A stretch of DNA of 64,000 nt, taken from Dioscorea cayenensis subsp. rotundata (lineage: Eukaryota > Streptophyta > Magnoliopsida > Dioscoreales > Dioscoreaceae). The stretch is from contig NC_052480.1 of the NCBI RefSeq assembly GCF_009730915.1, positions 620,001 to 684,000 of the forward strand, given 5' to 3'. Positions 12,281 through 24,401 of this stretch are shown one piece after another (the first letter of the stretch is position 1; each line of letters starts with the position of its first letter). Below the pieces are notes generated by a model. That model worked only from the letters and a program-made list of their open reading frames with translations, did no database searches and was not told the DNA's origin. Both the position numbers and the translations under genes were made by a program.

Positions 12281-13070
12281 TGTTAGGGTATACCCTGGCC
12301 TAGTTGGAGACTTATCGCATATTTATATAGGTAGCATAACACAAAGTATCACTAAGCATATGAAGCAAAGAAATCATAAGAGAGATGACAAGTTTGGGAG
12401 ATTAATGTGTTAGAAATTTAATCAGAGTACGGTATACGACATTTATAGGTAATGTTATGTAGGTCGATGCCATCGTACCTGCCTTGATGCCATCTGGTCC
12501 ACATTTTGTTTCTTCACTAACATATTTCGTTTTCCTTTTCGCCCTTTGCGCCTTCCGATTATTGCTTCGTTTACTCAATCCATGATCCAGTGGTTGATAG
12601 TGATATGTCTGTCTGTATGGATGCCGACGTCGGTTGTAGTAACTTTCATACTTTTCATTGTAATTGTTTCGATTCCTGTAACGGGTCGTATAGTTATTAT
12701 ATGCCATTTTATACATACTTATATGTCAGACTTCCGCAATTTATACATGTCACATGTATACTGTTATATATTGTCTCCTGGAAGCTACCCGTCCTTAATA
12801 ATTCTTTCTTTTACTGGTCACCGATCCAGGGTTCGTCCGGGAGAGATACACAAACGGTTTAGATTTGGACACGTGGACGTGGATGCGGGATCATTGTTTG
12901 GGACAGCGAAATGGCAGGATGACAGATGAGTGGAGGGGGGGGACCCATGCGCACCACGGTGCCTCGGGTTCTCCACGGGTGGCGCCAACTTTATTTCAAA
13001 TGAAGGCCTATGATTCATCCACGTGGCATGTGGGCCCGAGGGCGGCCATCCGTCACATTAATTAAGTAAT
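12281..13070. other. Unclassified, locally GC-richer island
   Basis: This segment has higher GC and many CG dinucleotides (for example around 12810-13050) compared with its AT-rich flanks, so it looks inserted or of different origin. A minus-strand frame (12716-12402) encodes 104 residues rich in Asn, Tyr, Arg and Lys, and a plus-strand frame (12546-12929) overlaps it. Neither shows a domain I recognise. No terminal repeats were found. Confidence 0.3.
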
Positions 13071-14033
13071 TAATATGTAGAGGAAGAATGATCATTTATC
13101 TCTAGCCATAGCAAATCAGACAAGACAAACTAAGGGACTAATATCGGTATTTGAAGAAACCAAGGGTTTTTTCAATCTATCACATTCTCTCCCGTCAATG
13201 GAGCTAGGTATTCTCGAGAACGTCAGATTGGGGACCCCTAATGTTGTATTATATTTAATCCTTACCATCAAAGGATTAACTCAATTTAAAATTGAAGTAG
13301 ATCATTATCCAAAGTGCCAATTATAGTTAACTTACAATTCCATTTGATAAAGTCATGTATCACTTTATTCATTTTGAATCCAGATTAAATTAATATTAAC
13401 ATGAAATTAATTCAGAATAAAATTCAAACTAACACAATGAACATATAATGGTGATGATTGCTAAGGATTAGAAGCAAATAATAAAAAGAGATCAAGCATG
13501 GATCGGAGGGCTTTAAATCTATCTCACGGGGTTAAAGATATAGCTTTTGGGAGATAAACAAAAAGAAAAAACAAAGACAACAATAAAAAAATATAAAGTA
13601 AATTAAGAACAGTAGATCAACTAATTAAGAGGTGATCATTTAGAGAAAGGGGTGAGGAAGATGAACTGATTTTTCCTCACTTTAGATGTTCATTTGTCCT
13701 AAAGTAAAGGAAGAAATGTTACTTCCTCTACTTCAGTATTTTTAGATTTTCAATTAAACTCACTTCAATATTTTTTTTTCACTAAAAGAAATAAATAAAT
13801 AAAATTTTATATAAATTGACCCTCACATTCCCTCCCACTTCAGGAGTTTTTCGCTTATTTTAAAATAAACACCACACTATTAAAAGTAATATTAACTTTC
13901 AATTAATTTCGTAAAATGCCACTTTTTCGTTGTTTCCCCTTCTTTGATTGAAACTATTTTCCCCAAATCAACCCCACCAAAGGGGGGATCATCACCATGC
14001 GTGGGCATGCAGCCTCTCCGGTACGTAATTGAT

Positions 14034-14064
<31 letters not shown>

Positions 14065-14438
14065 AGCACATGAACATTAATCTTAATAACTGATATGGGA
14101 GTAAAACTCTTGCAAGTGAAAAAACGAGGAGTTCTTGCTTAGTTGTACAAGGAGCTGTGTATGACCCAGTTCTACAACTGGCCTAATGCGGCTCTGGTTC
14201 TAACATTTTTAACCCCAAAAAATAAATTAAACAAAGAGTTAAAAAATAGAAAAAGTTAGCTTATCAAGATAAAGTGGTGCTGATGATATAAAAAACATCA
14301 ATGTAAAGACATAGGAACAATAAAAACGAAGTTTTATAGTGTCATGATTCAAATACAATATTATTTATATACTATATACTATATATATCAGGCGACTAAT
14401 ACTCGGACGTATCATTCACATCCTCGCATGCATGCAAT

Positions 14439-14486
<48 letters not shown>

Positions 14487-14792
14487 TGCATATAATTGGA
14501 TAAAAAGCCCAGGTACCATGTGCAGAGGATAAATAAATTAATGACATGCTCATGTCCGATATTAATGATTCATTTGATCAGTTATTTTTGGAAATAAATG
14601 GTATGACCTTGCTCATTAATAATTAATACCTTGTTCATTAATGATTAATTTAGTAGTCCATGAATGACGAACAAGGGCTCATTAGATATTCATATGCAGA
14701 AGCAGGTCTTTGTTTCCATTTTATATTGTATAAAACCCGGACCAGTATTTTCTAATGTAAATATGCAAATAAAATTTTCAAAATGTAAATTT
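13071..14792. other. Intergenic, AT-rich, no gene seen
   Basis: No family-like ORF. Contains (TA) runs at about 14038-14064 and 14442-14483. Confidence 0.45.
14442..14483. repeat. (TA)n microsatellite
   Basis: A TA run of about 42 bases next to GCATGCATGC words. Confidence 0.95.
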
Positions 14793-15540
14793 CACTACAA
14801 GAATATTGACCTTTTGCGACCAAATATTTGCTACGGCTCCGAACAACTCTTGCAAAATGTATTTTTTTGCTACCAATATAATTTGTAGTCGAAAAAGCTA
14901 TAAGCGTTTGCGACGACAATAAAAGTCATCGCAAAATCTATAAGCATTTGCGACTATCACTTACTTTGGTAGCAAATACTATGTTTTTTTGCAACCAAGA
15001 ACAATATCCATCTAAAAAAGTATGAGCGTTTGCGACCAAACAAAATTTCCTCGCAAAAATAATGTGTTTTTGCAACCAATCAAAATGCCGTTGGAAAAAC
15101 TACGATATTTTGTGACCAACAATAATGCCCTCGCAACAATAATGGGCTTTTGCAACAAATATTGATGGTCGTCGCAAAAACTATAAGCTTTCGCAATGAC
15201 AATTAACATCATTGCAAAACCTTTAAACATTTGCGACTATCACTTTTTGGTTGCACATGATATTTTGCAACCAACAACAATGCATGTTGGAAAGACAATG
15301 AGGTTTTGCGACCAACCATAATATGCCCTCACAAAACTATGAGCTATTGCCAACAACATTGATTGTTAATAGCAAAAACTATGAGCTTGACACAATCGCA
15401 AAAATTGTGAGATTTGGCAACAATATAATTGTCAATCGCAAAACTTTAACCTTTTGACACAATCGCCAGTATCATCGTTAAAATATGAATTTTCTTACCA
15501 CCAATAATGGAATCACAAAAACATGCAGCAAACAGGGCTA
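14793..15540 (+). mobile_element. CACTA (En/Spm) element terminus with subterminal repeats
   Basis: The segment opens with CACTACAAGAAT, the standard terminus of plant CACTA transposons. It is followed by about 730 bases of subterminal repeats in which TTTGCGAC and its complement GTCGCAAA recur every 20-40 bases in both orientations. A higher-order unit of about 283 bases is visible: the block starting CTATAAGCGTTTGCGAC at 14898 returns, diverged, at 15181. No transposase coding sequence and no opposite CACTA end were found, so this is a truncated or internally deleted end. Position 15540 as the far limit is approximate. Confidence 0.75.
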
Positions 15541-15550
15541 ACATCGATGC

Positions 15551-15582
<32 letters not shown>

Positions 15583-16250
15583 TGATGATGATTTATCTTA
15601 AAATTTTGTTATGATTAATAAATCTCTATATTAATACTTGATGCAAAAATAAACTCTCCATAAAAGTTTTTCGTACTATAGTTATAATTAGTTCATAGAA
15701 GATGGTTTAGTTTTTTTTTTCATATTTTAACTTGCACCCAAGAGTAACTATAAAGATTATAAAAAGCACAACAATATAAATTAAACAAATTATGGAATTA
15801 TAAAAATAATTTAAACATATTTATATATAGACAAGAAGAGATTTTAATTTTTAAAACACTTATAATTCCTTTTCTCTACGGTACTTCCTCATTATTAATA
15901 TAAAAAAAAACCCATATATCTAAAAACCATAGTATCTCCTTTATCTTTACTTCTATTTTTTGTTATATTACATTAAATCCTATTAGATCTAAAAAAAAGT
16001 GGAATAACTTATTGTTGAGCTTTTAATTCGTTTTGTGGTATGATCTTTTAACTTAAACAATAATTCCATCAATACATTTTTTCAACATATACTTAAATTT
16101 TATAAAACCTTACACAAATACTGAAGATGAAGCATGCTAAAATTTGTTTGAATGCTACTAATTTCACAAATAAAAATTATTATTCCCTTTAAACAAAATT
16201 AAAAATAATTCAAAAAAAATTACTTTAATAAGACTCTCTCGATTCATATA
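15541..16250. other. Intergenic, AT-rich, no gene seen
   Basis: Begins with an (AAT)n/(GAT)n microsatellite at about 15551-15591. The remainder is AT-rich with no recognisable feature. Confidence 0.45.
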
Positions 16251-17310
16251 TGTTAGTGCAACCGCACTATTTAAATTGGCATGATTTGACACCAAGGCAG
16301 ATGACGTGGCAACCATGGTGACAAGGCATAATTGATGACGTGGCAAGCATGTTAACATGACATGGAGACTTGGAGTGCAAGCCAAATATCTTGAAGATTT
16401 TGGTGGAGTTATTTTTGGCAATGCATTACATTTTGAAGACAAGATCATATCAAGACCATATTTAGAGAGATATGATTGAAGACTAAATATGGTGGAGCTT
16501 AATTAAGAAAAGATCTATTCATGGTGTGAATGAAGATATGATTTGAAGAATCCTTGATGAGAATCATTGAAGTCTATTAACGGCAAGATTTGAGGACCAA
16601 ACTTGGGTGAATTGAAGACCAAGTTTGGAGAATCTTTGAAGACCAAATTTAGGTGGATTGAAGACTAAGTTTGTCAAGTTTCATGGAAGACGCACAGGAC
16701 GTGCGCCCTTGCGAGGGGACTGCGTGATGAGGAGCCGAGGAGGTAGGCTAGTTCGGCGATCGGGATCGGGAGATTTGGGCTGCATCGACTCGGACTCAAG
16801 CATGACCGGGAGGTTGATGGGTCTTGAGGTCGTCCGCATAGCGTAACGAACTCGCTAAGTCGTGATCGGGGACCATGTTGCAATTCATGTTACAACAGGA
16901 GTTGCAATGACTAATTTCGAGGGTTTTTAAATTAGTAGCCAGTGGAGATTCTAAAAGAGGTATGTGCTATATTTGGGACGTTGAGGCGTCTATATAAGTT
17001 ACCTTGCTTCGTAGATTGTAAGGTGTGACTCTTGAGTGACTCTTGGAGGAGAGTGTGTGAGCACCAAACAATCTAGAGAGGGTAGTGATCTTCATTGTTG
17101 AGTGAGTGAGTGAGTGACAAGTGTTTGTACTCATGTATTCTTACCTCTTTTAGTGGATTGTTTATCTCCGGGCTTGGCCCCCCAGACGTAAGCGAGTGGA
17201 CGCCGAACTGGGTTACCAATTTTGTGTGTCTCCTTCTTGTTTTAATTGTGTAAACTTTCTATGATGGTTTGTGCGAGATCTATGAGTGCTTGAGTGATTT
17301 CTAACTCACA
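16251..17310 (+). mobile_element. Fossil LTR retrotransposon: long terminal repeat
   Basis: About 1 kb bounded by TGTTAGTGCA at the left and a CA-type end near 17308-17310. The right part contains the CTCCGGGCTTGGCCCCCCAG and ACTGGGTTACCAATT-like phrases followed by GTGTC, a layout found in R/U5 parts of plant LTRs, more often Copia-like. The left part repeats GATGACGTGGCAA twice (about 16300 and 16334). No gag or pol is visible between it and the assembly gap, so it is either a solo LTR or the edge of an element hidden by the gap. It is treated as incomplete. Age cannot be estimated without the partner LTR. Confidence 0.55.
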
Positions 17311-17358
17311 AACCATACCGGCGGAACTAATAATATAAAATAACTGCTAGTAATAAAA

Positions 17359-18358
17359 NNNNNNNNNNNNNNNNNNNNNNNNNNNNNNNNNNNNNNNNNN
17401 NNNNNNNNNNNNNNNNNNNNNNNNNNNNNNNNNNNNNNNNNNNNNNNNNNNNNNNNNNNNNNNNNNNNNNNNNNNNNNNNNNNNNNNNNNNNNNNNNNNN
17501 NNNNNNNNNNNNNNNNNNNNNNNNNNNNNNNNNNNNNNNNNNNNNNNNNNNNNNNNNNNNNNNNNNNNNNNNNNNNNNNNNNNNNNNNNNNNNNNNNNNN
17601 NNNNNNNNNNNNNNNNNNNNNNNNNNNNNNNNNNNNNNNNNNNNNNNNNNNNNNNNNNNNNNNNNNNNNNNNNNNNNNNNNNNNNNNNNNNNNNNNNNNN
17701 NNNNNNNNNNNNNNNNNNNNNNNNNNNNNNNNNNNNNNNNNNNNNNNNNNNNNNNNNNNNNNNNNNNNNNNNNNNNNNNNNNNNNNNNNNNNNNNNNNNN
17801 NNNNNNNNNNNNNNNNNNNNNNNNNNNNNNNNNNNNNNNNNNNNNNNNNNNNNNNNNNNNNNNNNNNNNNNNNNNNNNNNNNNNNNNNNNNNNNNNNNNN
17901 NNNNNNNNNNNNNNNNNNNNNNNNNNNNNNNNNNNNNNNNNNNNNNNNNNNNNNNNNNNNNNNNNNNNNNNNNNNNNNNNNNNNNNNNNNNNNNNNNNNN
18001 NNNNNNNNNNNNNNNNNNNNNNNNNNNNNNNNNNNNNNNNNNNNNNNNNNNNNNNNNNNNNNNNNNNNNNNNNNNNNNNNNNNNNNNNNNNNNNNNNNNN
18101 NNNNNNNNNNNNNNNNNNNNNNNNNNNNNNNNNNNNNNNNNNNNNNNNNNNNNNNNNNNNNNNNNNNNNNNNNNNNNNNNNNNNNNNNNNNNNNNNNNNN
18201 NNNNNNNNNNNNNNNNNNNNNNNNNNNNNNNNNNNNNNNNNNNNNNNNNNNNNNNNNNNNNNNNNNNNNNNNNNNNNNNNNNNNNNNNNNNNNNNNNNNN
18301 NNNNNNNNNNNNNNNNNNNNNNNNNNNNNNNNNNNNNNNNNNNNNNNNNNNNNNNNNN
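17359..18358. other. Assembly gap of exactly 1000 N
   Basis: A run of exactly 1000 N, which suggests a scaffolding gap of nominal size. It directly follows the LTR, so the unassembled sequence may be repeat. Confidence 0.99.
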
Positions 18359-18814
18359 ATCCGGAAATGTAGATTATTATTATTATTTTTTTTATTTTAA
18401 AAGTCAAACTAAACAGTCACCTAGTGTATCTAAACACATAAATTAAACAAGAGATAATATAATTCTATTTTCTTTTTCTTAAAAAAAAATAATAATAATT
18501 CTTAAACCGACAGCCAGAAGTTTAGGAGTGACTTGCAGATGAGGAATGTGGGCATGTTTGGTTTAGTGTGGTCTAGTCTGGCCTGGTCTCGTCTAAGTAA
18601 CACTACTACGTGGCATAAAACCGACAGGACACGCGTCCCACCACGCCACGTTAACCATCTGAACGTAATCAGTGTTGCTTATCCCGAGGCCTTTATACCC
18701 CCTCCCCAACTCCTCGTACCCCTGCGCGTGTCCTTTTCGGACCTCTTCTTTTTTTCTCTCTCACTCGCTCGCGCGCGCGCGCGCGGTGCTGCGCTGCGCG
18801 GCTGTGGCTTAAGT
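18359..18814 (+). promoter_or_regulatory. Promoter and 5' leader region of DCP1
   Basis: Upstream flank of the decapping-subunit gene. A pyrimidine-rich stretch and an alternating (CG)n run at about 18768-18784 lie just before the start codon, making the leader sharply GC-rich against its AT-rich surroundings. The frame is open upstream of the chosen ATG back to 18533, but the family N-terminus fits position 18815. No TATA box is proposed. Confidence 0.4.
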
Positions 18815-19469
18815 ATGCCTCACGGGAAGCTCATCCCGGAGCTCGACCATCGAGGCACGAAGGTCCTCAACCTCACTGTCCTTCAAAGGATCGATCCTTT
18901 CATCGATGAGATCCTCCTCACTGTTTCCCATGTCTCTCTCTACAAGTTCAACCTCGATTCCAATCAATGGGTCTTCTCTTCATTGCTCTTTCTCTGGAGC
19001 CTTTGTTTCATACGCTTCTTTCTGATTCGCAGTTTTCATGAAGTCTTTTGTCTTGTTTTCCTTCTTCGCAGAGTCGCAGGGACGTCGAGGGATCACTCTT
19101 TGTTATCAAGAGGTAAGATCAAATCCGGCAACTAGTTTTTTTCATTTTCTTTTTCTTTTTCCAATTTTTAATGTTTCTTTTGGCTTTCTATTGAATGATA
19201 TCATGTTTGTTTTAGGAATTCCCAGCCCAGATTCCAGTTCCTTGTCATGAACCGTCGAAACACAGGTTTGGATTCATTCTCTAGTTTTGTTTTGCTGATG
19301 GTATGCTAAATTTGAACTTTTGATTGGTGTTGAATTGATTCTCCTCCGTGTTCTTCTTTTCAACATGATTACTGGATTTTAGCTGAGAATTGTTGTGTAT
19401 TGTTCTGCATCTTATGATAATATTAGTAGACATGTTTAGCAGGACCTCCGGACTGTCTGTTCCTCTTGA

Positions 19470-19512
<43 letters not shown>

Positions 19513-21360
19513 TAGACATGTTGAGTATGCCTGTCTTGTTTGGTGTATATGAGTGAAATAATTTGGTTTTGAACAGAGAACTTAGCGGAAGATATTTTGG
19601 GGGATTTTGAATATGACGTCCAGCCTCCCTATTTGCTATACCGCAATGTTGCCCAGGAAATTAATGGTATCTGGTTCTATAACTCTGAGGAAAGTGAAAC
19701 TGTTGCAAATCTCTTCAGCAGGTAGTGACTGGGTTGCTTTCTTTTTTGAACAATTTACATTTGATAAATTCAGATATTTCATAGTTTACATTGGCTCGCA
19801 TTAGCATATGATTGCTGAGTCTTGACTAATCTCTTCTGTTCAGGATAGCTAGTGCATTTTCCAAACAACCTCTGAAGCCTACACCTTCTGCTGGTACAAG
19901 GTGGTGAAAAACTTCAGTGTCCTAATAGTTATACATATATACATACATATATGACTTTTCTTGAACTTCTGTACTTGTATTTTAAAATGTGAACCATACC
20001 TTCTGAAATTTTCTTCTGAAAATATAGGTAATACTTAGCATTTGCCATATTGTCATGCTATGTTAACATCAAACTAATATGCTTTTCTCATCCAATTGTT
20101 GTATCCTCCTCTGCCTCGGAAGCAGTGAATTCAAGGAGCTTGAAGCTGTCCCAGGTTTGGCTGTGATCGAACGTCCTTTGGAGCCATTGACATCATCTGC
20201 TGCCCCCAGGGATCTAATTTCTAACCTCTTTAGTGTATGTCCTGCAACTCTTGCTTTAATATATATGCTAATTCCAAAAACACCTACTACTTCTATATGC
20301 TGCTAATGCAAAAATTCATGTTACTAATCTTTTAATTTAGTTTTTATTTTTTATTTTTTTTTAGATGTGGATTTACTTTCTGGTGTGGGAGTATGCAATA
20401 GATGTGTACATGGCACTAGACTTGTTTGCAATGATAATAATAACAACAACAATGAAGTGTTAATATCAAAGCATATGGTTTATCTTTGCAGTATTTTGGA
20501 TTCATTTGAACTTATCAAGTTGCTCTCTTTATGGATTTAAACTCCAAGGAACTTTTAATGCTATCTTACCCTGCATTTACTTTGTGTATTAATATTTGCT
20601 GGTCTTGACACTAGGTTTAAGCAATGAATGACTTCCATTTTCTCTTGGTTAGCAGAAACTACTTTCTGTGTGTAGGAGGATACTGCAACCCCCTTCTTTT
20701 CTAAGTGTTGCATCTGTTTCCCTCTGCAGGCAGCTAAGCTCGTCGGAAGTGAATCAAGTTCGGCGGTTTCTGGAAAACAACATCAAACATTTGAACCTCC
20801 ATCTTCAATTGATCAATCAATTAGTTTGTGTCTGTCCCTACTGCCAACTCTTCAACAAGCCACTAGATCACCATCTACATTTAGTCCTCTAATGCCTTAT
20901 GTCAACTCTAAAGAATCATCAAGCAGCCCTCTTATCAGACCTCTTTTTACACCTTCATCTTCTTCTTCTTCATTACTTCCCCAACTGATCTCATCTTCTT
21001 CATCTGTTGCACCTCCAGTCTATCCTCCTGGGACCATGCAACACCCATACGGAACTCCATTGTTTCAACCCTTTCCATCTTTAGCTCAAACTTCCAGCTT
21101 AGGTTCTGTTATTACAAAAGAACAAATACACAATGCATTTCTCAAGCTTGTGCAGGTATCTCTTTCAATCAGCCATTTCCATTCCTTTCACATATATGAA
21201 ATTGTTTTCCATCAAACTGATTTAGCTCTGTTTCACCTCTTGTTTTGTATAACTTTTGTGTTTTTGTTTTGTTTTTCTTTCAATCTTTTTTTTCCTTTAT
21301 CAGAATGATCAGTTCATTGAGATGGTGTACCAGGAACTACGGAACGCACATGATACATAG
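18815..21360 (+). CDS. DCP1: mRNA-decapping enzyme subunit DCP1
   Basis: The exons are 18815-18970, 19072-19112, 19216-19265, 19577-19721, 19844-19900, 20126-20234, 20730-21155 and 21304-21360. They join in frame into 346 residues. The N-terminal EVH1/PH-like domain is clear: LNLTVLQRIDPFIDEIL, VEGSLFVIKRNSQPRFQF, LVMNRRN, YLLYRN and NGIWFYNSEE are family hallmarks. A Ser/Pro-rich linker follows, ending in a short helical C-terminus (ITKEQIHNAFLKLVQNDQF) as in the trimerisation region of plant and animal DCP1. DCP1 activates DCP2 to remove the 5' cap of mRNA in cytoplasmic P-bodies. Exon 6 has a tandem acceptor AAGCAG, so it can start at 20123 or 20126 (one extra Ser). Length is near normal for plant DCP1. 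Confidence 0.95.
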
Positions 21361-21662
21361 CAGGATGTTTAAGTGTGGGATCTTATTTTTCATCTTCTTG
21401 TATAGGTTTTTCCAAAGTAGAAAACTACAGTAATGTTTTCAAGTGTTCATAATGAAAGGTCACCACATCAATGCACTGTGAATGAAATTGCGCAGTGCCG
21501 GATATATAGTTTTTGGATCTTGACATTCTTTTCATCTCTTGAGTCTTCTTTTACTCTCGTTTTAATCTCTTTTTTTCATCAATTGTACACATAAGTAAAG
21601 ATAATAGTTCATGCTCATTAACTAAAGATTCACATATCGAAGCCAAAAATTGTATTTTATAA
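21361..21662. other. DCP1 3' flank
   Basis: Probable 3' untranslated region and terminator zone of DCP1, with AT-rich sequence and an AATGAAA-type word near 21448. No gene seen. Confidence 0.4.
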
Positions 21663-21676
21663 CCCACCCACTCCGG

Positions 21677-22007
21677 GTTAATTTCATTAATGGCCACAAA
21701 TTTTTGCATTTTATAACGTTGTGGCCATAAAACTTTTTTTTATAACACAAAAGTCATTTAATTTTTGCTCTGATTGCACCTGTGGCCACAATGGCCTGTT
21801 TTAAAGCTGTTTCCGGCGAATTTGCCTATGTGACGCTAATGTGGCGCTGATGTGGTGCTGATGTGGTGCCGAAAACAGTCTCAAAACAGGCCACTATGGC
21901 CACAGGTGGAACCGGAGCAAAGTTAAGTGGCTTTTGTGTTATAAAAAAAAGTTTTGTGGTCACAGTGTTATAAATTGTAAATATTTGTGGCCATGAGTGA
22001 AATTAAC
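21677..22007. mobile_element. Foldback/MITE-like inverted-repeat element
   Basis: A 331-base element whose two halves are imperfect inverted repeats over most of their length. It begins GTTAATTTCA and ends TGAAATTAAC. Inner paired phrases are TGGCCACAAAT / ATTTGTGGCCA, TTTTATAACAC / GTGTTATAAAA and AAAACAGGCCACTATGGCCA pairing with GGCCTGTTTT. The loop holds a short tandem of GTGGTGCTGAT units. It is flanked by a 14-base direct repeat, CCCACCCACTCYGG, at 21663-21676 and 22008-22021 with one mismatch. It has no coding capacity. The superfamily is not assigned because a 14-base target duplication is unusual. Confidence 0.7.
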
Positions 22008-22021
22008 CCCACCCACTCTGG

Positions 22022-22528
22022 ATTCAAAATCATTCATTTTTATTTTCTTATAATTGGAGAACCAAAAAACAGAAGAAAAAAAAAAAATGCTGAAGATGAG
22101 AAAATTTCAAGTTTTTAGAGAATTGAATTTTGTTTATTTTTTATAATTGGAGAATTGAAGGTGTTTTGACTGTTTTCTGTTTGTTTTTTTTTTAAAAAAA
22201 AAAACATTTTTCTACTCTCCCCTGTTTTTTTATGATTTTTTTCCATTTTTTTCTAAAAAGAAATTGCATATACATACATCTATGATTTTCCCATGATTGC
22301 TGTAAAAAAGTAAACAAAATTTATGTATCCATTTTAAAGTTGAGAAAATTGTAGTTATATCCCAGTATATATAATTATGTTTTTATGAGAAAAATATATA
22401 TGTTTCAATATTTCATACTTTTGGAGGGGTGCACATACAAAATACCCAAAGGGGTAAAATGTGAAAATTCCATCTCTATTAAGTCCTAACATCACAGAGC
22501 GAAAGAGAAGCTATTCGAAGGAGCACCA
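22022..22528. other. Upstream region of the RRM gene
   Basis: AT-rich with A and T homopolymers (for example 22076-22088 and 22183-22204). The last 50-100 bases are probable 5' leader of the RRM gene. No other feature seen. Confidence 0.4.
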
Positions 22529-24401
22529 ATGGCGGCTTTCAGAGCAATATCGCGTTTGCTTGGGAATGGAAGCAACCAAAGCTTGCGTTTTTCAACCCCT
22601 AATCATGGTGCTCTTCCCTTCCAGCGCGTCTCTTTGAGGGGTGTTTCTTCCAAGCTATTTATCGGTGGTAAGCTTTGCAGAGATTTCTCGTCATTTGTTT
22701 TGGTTTTGTGTGTGCTCTGCTTGTTAGGGTTTATGATCTTCTTCTCCTTGTTACCATATTTCACTTGCTGTTGAATCCATCAAAAGATTTAACTCTGAAA
22801 CTTGCGTTGATTTCTGTGAGTAGAGGTGTTGCCAAAGCTTTGATTTTTTTTCTTCATTTGATGTCCCCAAGTTGACTCATTTGTTGAATTTCACTGATGA
22901 TTCTTAAGCTCTAAATAATTGTTACCAATTGAACCATTGGTTATTGCTGATGAACATACGAATGCATGATGCTGGCTTATGATTTGTAATGGTTGCTCTT
23001 TTCATTCAAGCAACATTTTGGGGATTTTTTTTCCTTGGTTTTTGTCTAAGATCAAGGAAGTTTAAAGACAATAGTTTACTTCTTTGTAGTCTATTGGTTG
23101 AGTGTTTTTTATCTTTATTCCAAAAGAGTAATTGAATTCTATTACCATAAGCATCTATTCCTCAAAGATTCAATTTCCAAAGTATATACCATGTCTTTTG
23201 CTGAAACGGAGGAATGCATTGTGCTGCTTTCTTTTGTGAGAAAAAAGTGAACCTTTAAGAAAGAGTTTTACATCCATATTTGGATGGTTTACTCTGATAT
23301 GTCATGTACCCAAGCCAAAGTAATTAGCTATTGCCATTCACCTGCAAATTGATCGAGTTTGTGAAAAATCTCTGCTGATGAGGCTGCGGAGCTTGATGCA
23401 TTGGATCTCATATTGGTGGTCACGCACTTGTGATGTCTTTCAATCCATTTATAGTTGTATTTTTTTATCTCTCTTTAACTCGAGTTTGGGTGATATTCTA
23501 TTCGGAGATTTTTTTCTTGTCTTTCCAAAAACTTTTTCAGTAGTATTTGATAGTCGTTAATTGCGCAATCATTCAGCATTAAGAAAAACAGTGTGTTATT
23601 CTACTTTATTTGCATATCCGAGCATATTTTTTCCTTCAAAACTCCTCAGCAAAGTAATGCTAGCTCATCTCTGTTCCTCCAAAGTTCTCAGCAAAGCAAC
23701 TCTAGCTCATGGGGGAAATATTGCAAAGTTGAATGTGTATCTAATAATATGTATGTTTGTGACTATTATGAAACCTAAAAACCTTATTCATGACCATTCT
23801 TACACTTGAATTTGGTGGAGAAATTAATGTTTGTTTTTATGTTTTTCCTTATTGATGACCATTCTTACACTTGAATTAGAGACACTAATATTTTTTGCAA
23901 CACAATGTCATAGGGCTCTCATTTTATACCACTGATGAATCCTTGTCTGAAGCCTTCTCTCAGTTTGGCCAAGTTGTTGAAGGTTTCAACGCTTCCCTGC
24001 TCCATTTTTTCCCTTCTTCATATTTAATCTGCTATTTTCTGAATAATGTACCAACTACCATCTTCCTCTTCACCAGCGAAAGTAGTGATGGACAGAGTCG
24101 CCGACAGGTCGAAGGGTTTTGGATTTGTTACATTCGCTTCAGAAGATGAAGCGCAGAAGGCCCTTACCGAAATGAATGGCAAGGTAACAATCTCATATGT
24201 CCGGGTTTTTTCTTAAGCATTAAGTATTGAATGATATACATCGGCCGTATTCTCTTCCTGATACATGAATTGATGAATTCTTATTTGTTACAGGTTCTGA
24301 ATGGACGAGTCATTTTTGTCGATAAAGCCAAGCCTAGAATTCGATTCGATGAGGCTGTCCCGGTGGCCAGAGGGCCACCTGATCCTCTAGTAGATAAATG
24401 A
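22529..24401 (+). CDS. Organelle-targeted small RRM RNA-binding protein
   Basis: The exons are 22529-22667, 23914-23982, 24077-24183 and 24294-24401. They join in frame into 140 residues. Residues 1-40 ([20 protein letters not shown]...) are Arg/Ser-rich and almost acid-free, as in a mitochondrial or plastid transit peptide. A single RRM follows, with RNP2 (KLFIGGLSF, from residue 42) and RNP1 (KGFGFVTF, 82-89). The tail ARGPPDP matches the plant S-RBP11-type small RNA-binding proteins, which lack the long Gly-rich tail of other GR-RBPs. It probably binds organellar RNA in processing or stress response. Intron 1 is long (1246 bases) and its ORFs are chance. Confidence 0.93.

Noticed and set aside
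14899-15520. Possible CRISPR-like array
   Set aside because: Repeats are diverged, in both orientations and follow a CACTA terminus; this is plant transposon subterminal sequence.
17301-18407. A 368-residue minus-strand ORF
   Set aside because: It is almost entirely the run of N and has no sequence content.
22675-23809. Several ORFs of 60-82 residues
   Set aside because: All lie in the first intron of the RRM gene and show no family character.
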